From positions 1-20,574 of the forward strand of contig JAGNPA010000004.1 in the NCBI GenBank assembly GCA_017989885.1: a DNA stretch of 20,574 bases, read 5' to 3'. A model generated the notes under the pieces. The model saw only the letters and a program-made list of their open reading frames with translations. It was not told the DNA's origin and ran no database searches. The position numbers were made by a program, and so were the translations under genes. Source of the DNA: Aquabacterium sp. Its GTDB lineage: Bacteria > Pseudomonadota > Gammaproteobacteria > Burkholderiales > Burkholderiaceae_C. Position 1 is the first letter of the stretch. Every line of letters begins with the position of its first letter. This document shows, piece after piece, positions 16,577 to 20,574 of the stretch.

Positions 16577-17278
16577 TCAGTAGCTGACCTGGCCCTTGGT
16601 CTTGCCGGGCTTGAGCAGCACCACCAGCGCGCCCACGCCCCCTTCGTCGGCCCGCGCCTGCACGAAGGCCAGCACCCGCTCGCTTTGCACCAGCCAGCGG
16701 CGCGCCTTGTCCTTGAGCACGGGTTGCTTGCCGGGTGAGCCCAGGCCTTTGCCGTGCACCACGCGCACACACCGCCAGCCTTTCAGGTGGGCCTGCCGCA
16801 GGAACTCGACGAGGGCTTCTCGGGCCTCGTCGGTGCGCAGGCCATGCAGGTCGAGCTCGCCTTGCAGCGCCCAGACACCACGGCGCAGCTTGCGCACCAC
16901 GTCGATGCCCAGCTCGGGCCGGCGCCAGGACAGGGTTTCGTCCGTCTCCAGCAGGCTCTCCACATCGAACTCGTCCGACAGGGATTCGCGCAGCGCGGCC
17001 TGCTCGTCGAGCTGACGGCGCGCTGGGATGGGCTGAGGGCGCGGAGGGGGGAGGTGGGCGCGGCCCGTGTGAGGCAGGCCGTGAACAGCCCCGACCATGC
17101 GCTTGAACAGGGCGGCGTCGGCTTCCTGGCTGCGCTGGGTGGCCTCGCGACGTGCCTGCTCGGCGCGTTCCTGCTCACGGCGTGCCGCGGCCTCTTTCGC
17201 GGCCTTGCCCAGGGCGCGTTTGAGGTCTGCGAAATCACGCAGCGTGGTGTTGAGGGGGGGCTTGTTGGTGGGGCTCAC
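16577..17278 (-). CDS. Smr-domain protein
   Basis: Smr domains are found in MutS2 C-termini and stand-alone proteins, where they act as nucleic-acid endonucleases or ribosome-associated nucleases. The protein has 233 residues from GTG 17278. The N-terminal third is a charged Ala/Arg/Glu coiled-coil-like helix (about 15-55), followed by a Pro/Arg-rich linker. The C-terminal Smr domain (about 135-225) has the LDLHG motif near 140 and HGKG near 173, the conserved pair of the family. A TTG at 17287 would add three residues but has a badly placed ribosome-binding site; AGG lies 10 bases before the GTG. It follows radC by 21 bases on the same strand, so the two may be co-transcribed. The actual substrate is unknown. 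Confidence 0.87.
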   Translation of the reverse strand: MSPTNKPPLNTTLRDFADLKRALGKAAKEAAARREQERAEQARREATQRSQEADAALFKRMVGAVHGLPHTGRAHLPPPRPQPIPARRQLDEQAALRESLSDEFDVESLLETDETLSWRRPELGIDVVRKLRRGVWALQGELDLHGLRTDEAREALVEFLRQAHLKGWRCVRVVHGKGLGSPGKQPVLKDKARRWLVQSERVLAFVQARADEGGVGALVVLLKPGKTKGQVSY

Positions 17279-17299
17279 AAGGCGCAAGCCTACAACAAC

Positions 17300-17968
17300 T
17301 TAGATCAAGCCTTTTTCGGCGAAGGACAGGGCCCCACCCCGCCCGACCACCAGGTGATCGAGCACCCGCACATCGACCAGTTGCAGGCTGCTTTTGAGCG
17401 TCTGGGTGAGCAACTCGTCGGCCCGCGAGGGCTCCAGCACGCCCGACGGGTGGTTGTGCGCCAGGATGAGGCTGGCCGCGTTCAGCTCGAGCGTGCGCTT
17501 GACCACCTCACGCGGGTAGACCGAGGTTTGCGTGAGCGTGCCCCGAAACAGCTCCTCGCAGGCGATCAGGCGGTGCTGGGCGTCGAGGAACAACACGGCG
17601 AAGACTTCGTGGGGCAGGGCGCCCAGACGCATCTGCAAATAGTCCTTCACGAGTTGCGGCGAGGAGAACACCGGCTGAGTTTGCAGCGTGCCTGAGAGGC
17701 TGCGGCGCGCCATCTCCATCACCGCCATCAGCTCGGCCCGCTTGGCTGGCCCCAGGCCCTTGATGCGGGTCAGTTGTCCGGGCTGCGCGGAGAGCAGACC
17801 GCCCAATCCCCCCAGGTCGCTCAGGACCTTCTCGGCCAGTTGCAGCACGCCCAGCCCCTTCATGCCAGTGCGCAACAGCAGAGCCAGCAGTTCGGCATCG
17901 GCCAGCGCGGCGGGGCCGTGCGTCAACAGCTTCTCGCGGGGCCTCAGGGCGGCAGGCAGGTCTTTCAT
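17300..17968 (-). CDS. radC: RadC family protein (UPF0758, JAB/MPN domain)
   Basis: A 222-residue member of the widespread RadC family. Despite the name, a DNA-repair function is not established in E. coli. An N-terminal helical and helix-hairpin-helix region ([18 protein letters not shown], about 65-85) precedes the MPN+/JAMM metalloprotease-like domain. That domain holds His171-Asn-His173-Pro-Ser-Gly with a downstream Asp in EPSRADELL; the upstream Glu is in the FLDAQ to ELFRGT region. The metal-binding set appears intact. The frame is open far upstream, but [15 protein letters not shown] is the usual RadC N-terminus, so I start at ATG 17968. The ribosome-binding site is poor. It is divergent from fkpB-ispH, a neighbourhood common in betaproteobacteria. 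Confidence 0.94.
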   Translation of the reverse strand: MKDLPAALRPREKLLTHGPAALADAELLALLLRTGMKGLGVLQLAEKVLSDLGGLGGLLSAQPGQLTRIKGLGPAKRAELMAVMEMARRSLSGTLQTQPVFSSPQLVKDYLQMRLGALPHEVFAVLFLDAQHRLIACEELFRGTLTQTSVYPREVVKRTLELNAASLILAHNHPSGVLEPSRADELLTQTLKSSLQLVDVRVLDHLVVGRGGALSFAEKGLI

Positions 17969-18115
17969 CGGGGCGGTGGCAGGGGTGGAGGGAGCGGGGC
18001 ATTGTCGGGTGGACCGTGCCGGGTGACCATCCTTCGGAAGAACGCCCTCGGATGGGTGGGCCTGATGCGGAACAAGTCTTTCGCAGATGCCCCTGCGCAA
18101 ACGGCTTCTGAAACC

Positions 18116-18121
18116 TAAAAT
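18116..18121 (+). promoter_or_regulatory. Possible -10 element of the fkpB-ispH promoter
   Basis: TAAAAT in the 210-base divergent gap between radC and fkpB is a good -10 match. No convincing -35 lies 16-18 bases upstream (CTGCGC at 18093-18098). It would give a leader of about 50 bases. Nothing else stands out in this gap. Confidence 0.3.
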
Positions 18122-18178
18122 CGTCGTTTTCCTTATCCGGAGCCCCGCTGCCGCATCTGCCGCGCGGGAGACACCCCC

Positions 18179-18640
18179 ATGACCTCTGCTGCCCCCCTGG
18201 TGACCCCTGGCGCTTTCCTGACCCTGCACTACCGCCTGGCAGGACCGGATGGCGGTGACGTCATCAACACCTTCAACGAGAAGCCGGCCACCCTGTCGCT
18301 GGGCTCGGGTGAGCTGGCGCCGGCGCTGGAAGCCCGCCTGATCGGCCTGGCCGAAGGCACCCGCACCGTCATCGAACTGGCCCCCGGCGAAGCCTTCGGC
18401 CAGCGCAACCCCGAGATGATCCAGCGCGTGGCCCTGTCCCTGCTGCGCCAACTGGGCGACCTGGATGAAACCTGGGCTGTGGGCGATGTCGTGCAGTTTC
18501 CGACCCCCGATGGCAAGGGGTCTTTTGCCGGGGTTGTGCGCGAGCTGGATCCGGCCGGGGAGTGGGCCTTGTTTGACTTCAATCACCCCCTGGCGGGCCA
18601 GCCCTGCACCTTCGAAGTGCAACTGATCGGTGTGCTCTGA
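18179..18640 (+). CDS. fkpB: FKBP-type peptidyl-prolyl cis-trans isomerase, SlpA/FkpB type
   Basis: A 153-residue cytoplasmic prolyl isomerase and chaperone of the SlpA/FkpB group. [12 protein letters not shown] at the start, the FKBP-core segment [19 protein letters not shown], and the inserted-flap segment [16 protein letters not shown] are family-typical. [16 protein letters not shown] closes the fold and matches the PLAG(K/Q)-L-FEV pattern of this group. ATG 18179 has GGGAG at 18166-18170. It ends one base before the ispH ATG, as part of the conserved fkpB-ispH pair also seen in E. coli. The link to isoprenoid synthesis is positional; no direct role is known to me. Confidence 0.92.
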   Translation: MTSAAPLVTPGAFLTLHYRLAGPDGGDVINTFNEKPATLSLGSGELAPALEARLIGLAEGTRTVIELAPGEAFGQRNPEMIQRVALSLLRQLGDLDETWAVGDVVQFPTPDGKGSFAGVVRELDPAGEWALFDFNHPLAGQPCTFEVQLIGVL

Positions 18641-18641
18641 C

Positions 18642-19628
18642 ATGACCCACGTCCAAGATATTTTGCTGGCCGAGCCGCGTGGCTTTTGCGCCGGCGTCGA
18701 CCGCGCCATCGAGATCGTCGAGCGTGCGCTCGCACAGTTCGGTGCGCCCATTTATGTGCGCCACGAGATCGTGCACAACACCTATGTGGTCAACGACCTC
18801 AAGGCCAAGGGGGCCATCTTCATCGAAGACCTGGCCGAGGTGCCGCCCGGCGCCACCTTGATCTTCAGCGCCCACGGCGTCAGCCAGGAAGTGCGCCGCG
18901 AGGCCGATGCCCGCGGTTTTCAGGTGTTCGATGCCACCTGCCCGCTGGTCACCAAGGTCCACGTCGAGGTGGCCAAGCTGCACCGCGAGGGCTACGAATT
19001 CATCATGATCGGCCACAAGGGGCACCCCGAGGTCGAAGGCACGATGGGCCAGGTCAGCGAAGGCATCTACCTGGTCGAAGACGAGGCCGACGTGGCCACG
19101 GTGCAGGTGCGCCATCCGGACAAGCTGGCCGTGGTCACCCAGACCACACTGTCGGTGGACGATGCCGCGGGCATTCTGGCGGCGATCAAACGGCGCTTCC
19201 CGAACGTGCGCGAGCCCAAGCAGCAGGACATCTGCTACGCCACGCAGAACCGTCAGGATGCCGTCAAGATCATGGCGCCGCAGGTGGACGTGGTCATTGT
19301 GGTGGGCAGCCCCACCAGCTCCAACAGCAACCGCCTGCGCGAGCTGGCCGAACGCCTGGGCACGCCGGCCTACATGATCGACTGCCCCGAGGACCTGCAA
19401 GAAGCCTGGTTTGACGCCAACCCGCGTGTGGGGCTGACCGCCGGCGCCTCGGCCCCGGACGTGCTGGTGCAGCAGGTGATCGCCCGCCTGCATGCGCTGG
19501 GTGCCGTCGGGGTGCGCCGCATGCAGGGCGTGGAAGAGCACGTGCGCTTCCCCCTGCCCAAGGGACTGGGCGGCACAGGCCTGGACCGCCCGCTGCCCAA
19601 CGAGCGCAACAGCGACAATAGCCAGTAA
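18642..19628 (+). CDS. ispH: 4-hydroxy-3-methylbut-2-enyl diphosphate reductase
   Basis: Last enzyme of the MEP (non-mevalonate) isoprenoid pathway: it reduces HMBPP to IPP and DMAPP in the cytoplasm using a [4Fe-4S] cluster. It has 328 residues. All three cluster cysteines are present: Cys16 ([12 protein letters not shown]), Cys100 (DATCPLV) and Cys198 (DICYAT). Substrate-binding His41 (RHEIVHN), His78 (SAHGVS), His128 ([13 protein letters not shown]) and catalytic Glu130 are also present, as is [12 protein letters not shown]. An earlier in-frame GTG (18630) would overlap fkpB; ATG 18642, one base after the fkpB stop, is the better start and implies translational coupling. The C-terminus beyond FPLPKGL is a short variable tail. 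Confidence 0.97.
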   Translation: MTHVQDILLAEPRGFCAGVDRAIEIVERALAQFGAPIYVRHEIVHNTYVVNDLKAKGAIFIEDLAEVPPGATLIFSAHGVSQEVRREADARGFQVFDATCPLVTKVHVEVAKLHREGYEFIMIGHKGHPEVEGTMGQVSEGIYLVEDEADVATVQVRHPDKLAVVTQTTLSVDDAAGILAAIKRRFPNVREPKQQDICYATQNRQDAVKIMAPQVDVVIVVGSPTSSNSNRLRELAERLGTPAYMIDCPEDLQEAWFDANPRVGLTAGASAPDVLVQQVIARLHALGAVGVRRMQGVEEHVRFPLPKGLGGTGLDRPLPNERNSDNSQ

Positions 19629-19651
19629 GCTCAAATCACATTCCAACCTGA

Positions 19652-20574
<923 letters not shown>

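Noticed and set aside
17969..18751. N-terminal extension of radC across the whole fkpB promoter and gene
   Set aside because: The extended frame is merely open. The recognisable RadC sequence begins at [10 protein letters not shown] (17968), and the extra part is antisense to fkpB.

Overview
This window looks like a chromosomal segment of a high-GC betaproteobacterium, probably Burkholderiales. The grounds are the strong G/C bias at third codon positions, a sulfate-uptake operon ending in cysB, a groESL operon with both a HrcA (CIRCE) operator and a heat-shock-sigma-like promoter, a cheR-cheD-cheB block, and the radC / fkpB-ispH-serS neighbourhood. Genus cannot be fixed from the sequence alone. 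I see no tRNA, rRNA, CRISPR array, insertion sequence, prophage or integrase, and every gene but one has an intact reading frame with a plausible start. The exception is the diguanylate cyclase, whose start is unclear. The region is mainly core genome.

Layout. (1) 1-5727, plus strand: sulfur uptake. The 3' part of an Sbp-type sulfate-binding protein ends at a Rho-independent terminator. A second, CysP-type binding protein then leads cysT-cysW-cysA-cysB, the last three tightly linked, with two ATGA overlaps. The regulator CysB is thus made with the transporter it probably controls. (2) 5737-6429, minus: a class I SAM-dependent methyltransferase of unknown substrate. (3) 6668-8862, plus: groES-groEL with a sigma32-like promoter, a perfect CIRCE element, an intercistronic hairpin and a strong terminator. 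(4) 8967-9134, minus: a 55-residue DUF3149-like membrane protein, convergent with groEL. (5) 9265-11520, plus: a secreted patatin phospholipase fused to a POTRA and an outer-membrane barrel (PlpD type, type Vd secretion).

(6) 11533-14278, minus: cheR-cheD-cheB, the adaptation enzymes of chemotaxis. (7) 14516-16572, plus and divergent from cheR: a GGDEF diguanylate cyclase, a MinD-like ATPase of the FlhG/FleN type overlapping it by four bases, then a group II truncated haemoglobin. The divergent gap carries FliA-like -10 elements on both strands, so both arms may belong to the motility regulon. (8) 16577-17968, minus: an Smr-domain protein and RadC. (9) 18179-20574, plus: fkpB, ispH and the first two thirds of serS, which runs off the window.

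No clearly new multi-gene system is visible. The points most worth a second look are the diguanylate cyclase / MinD-like ATPase pair beside the chemotaxis genes, the unclear start of that cyclase, the groES-groEL hairpin, the unannotated small membrane protein, and the repeat-bearing, apparently leaderless promoter region of the patatin autotransporter.
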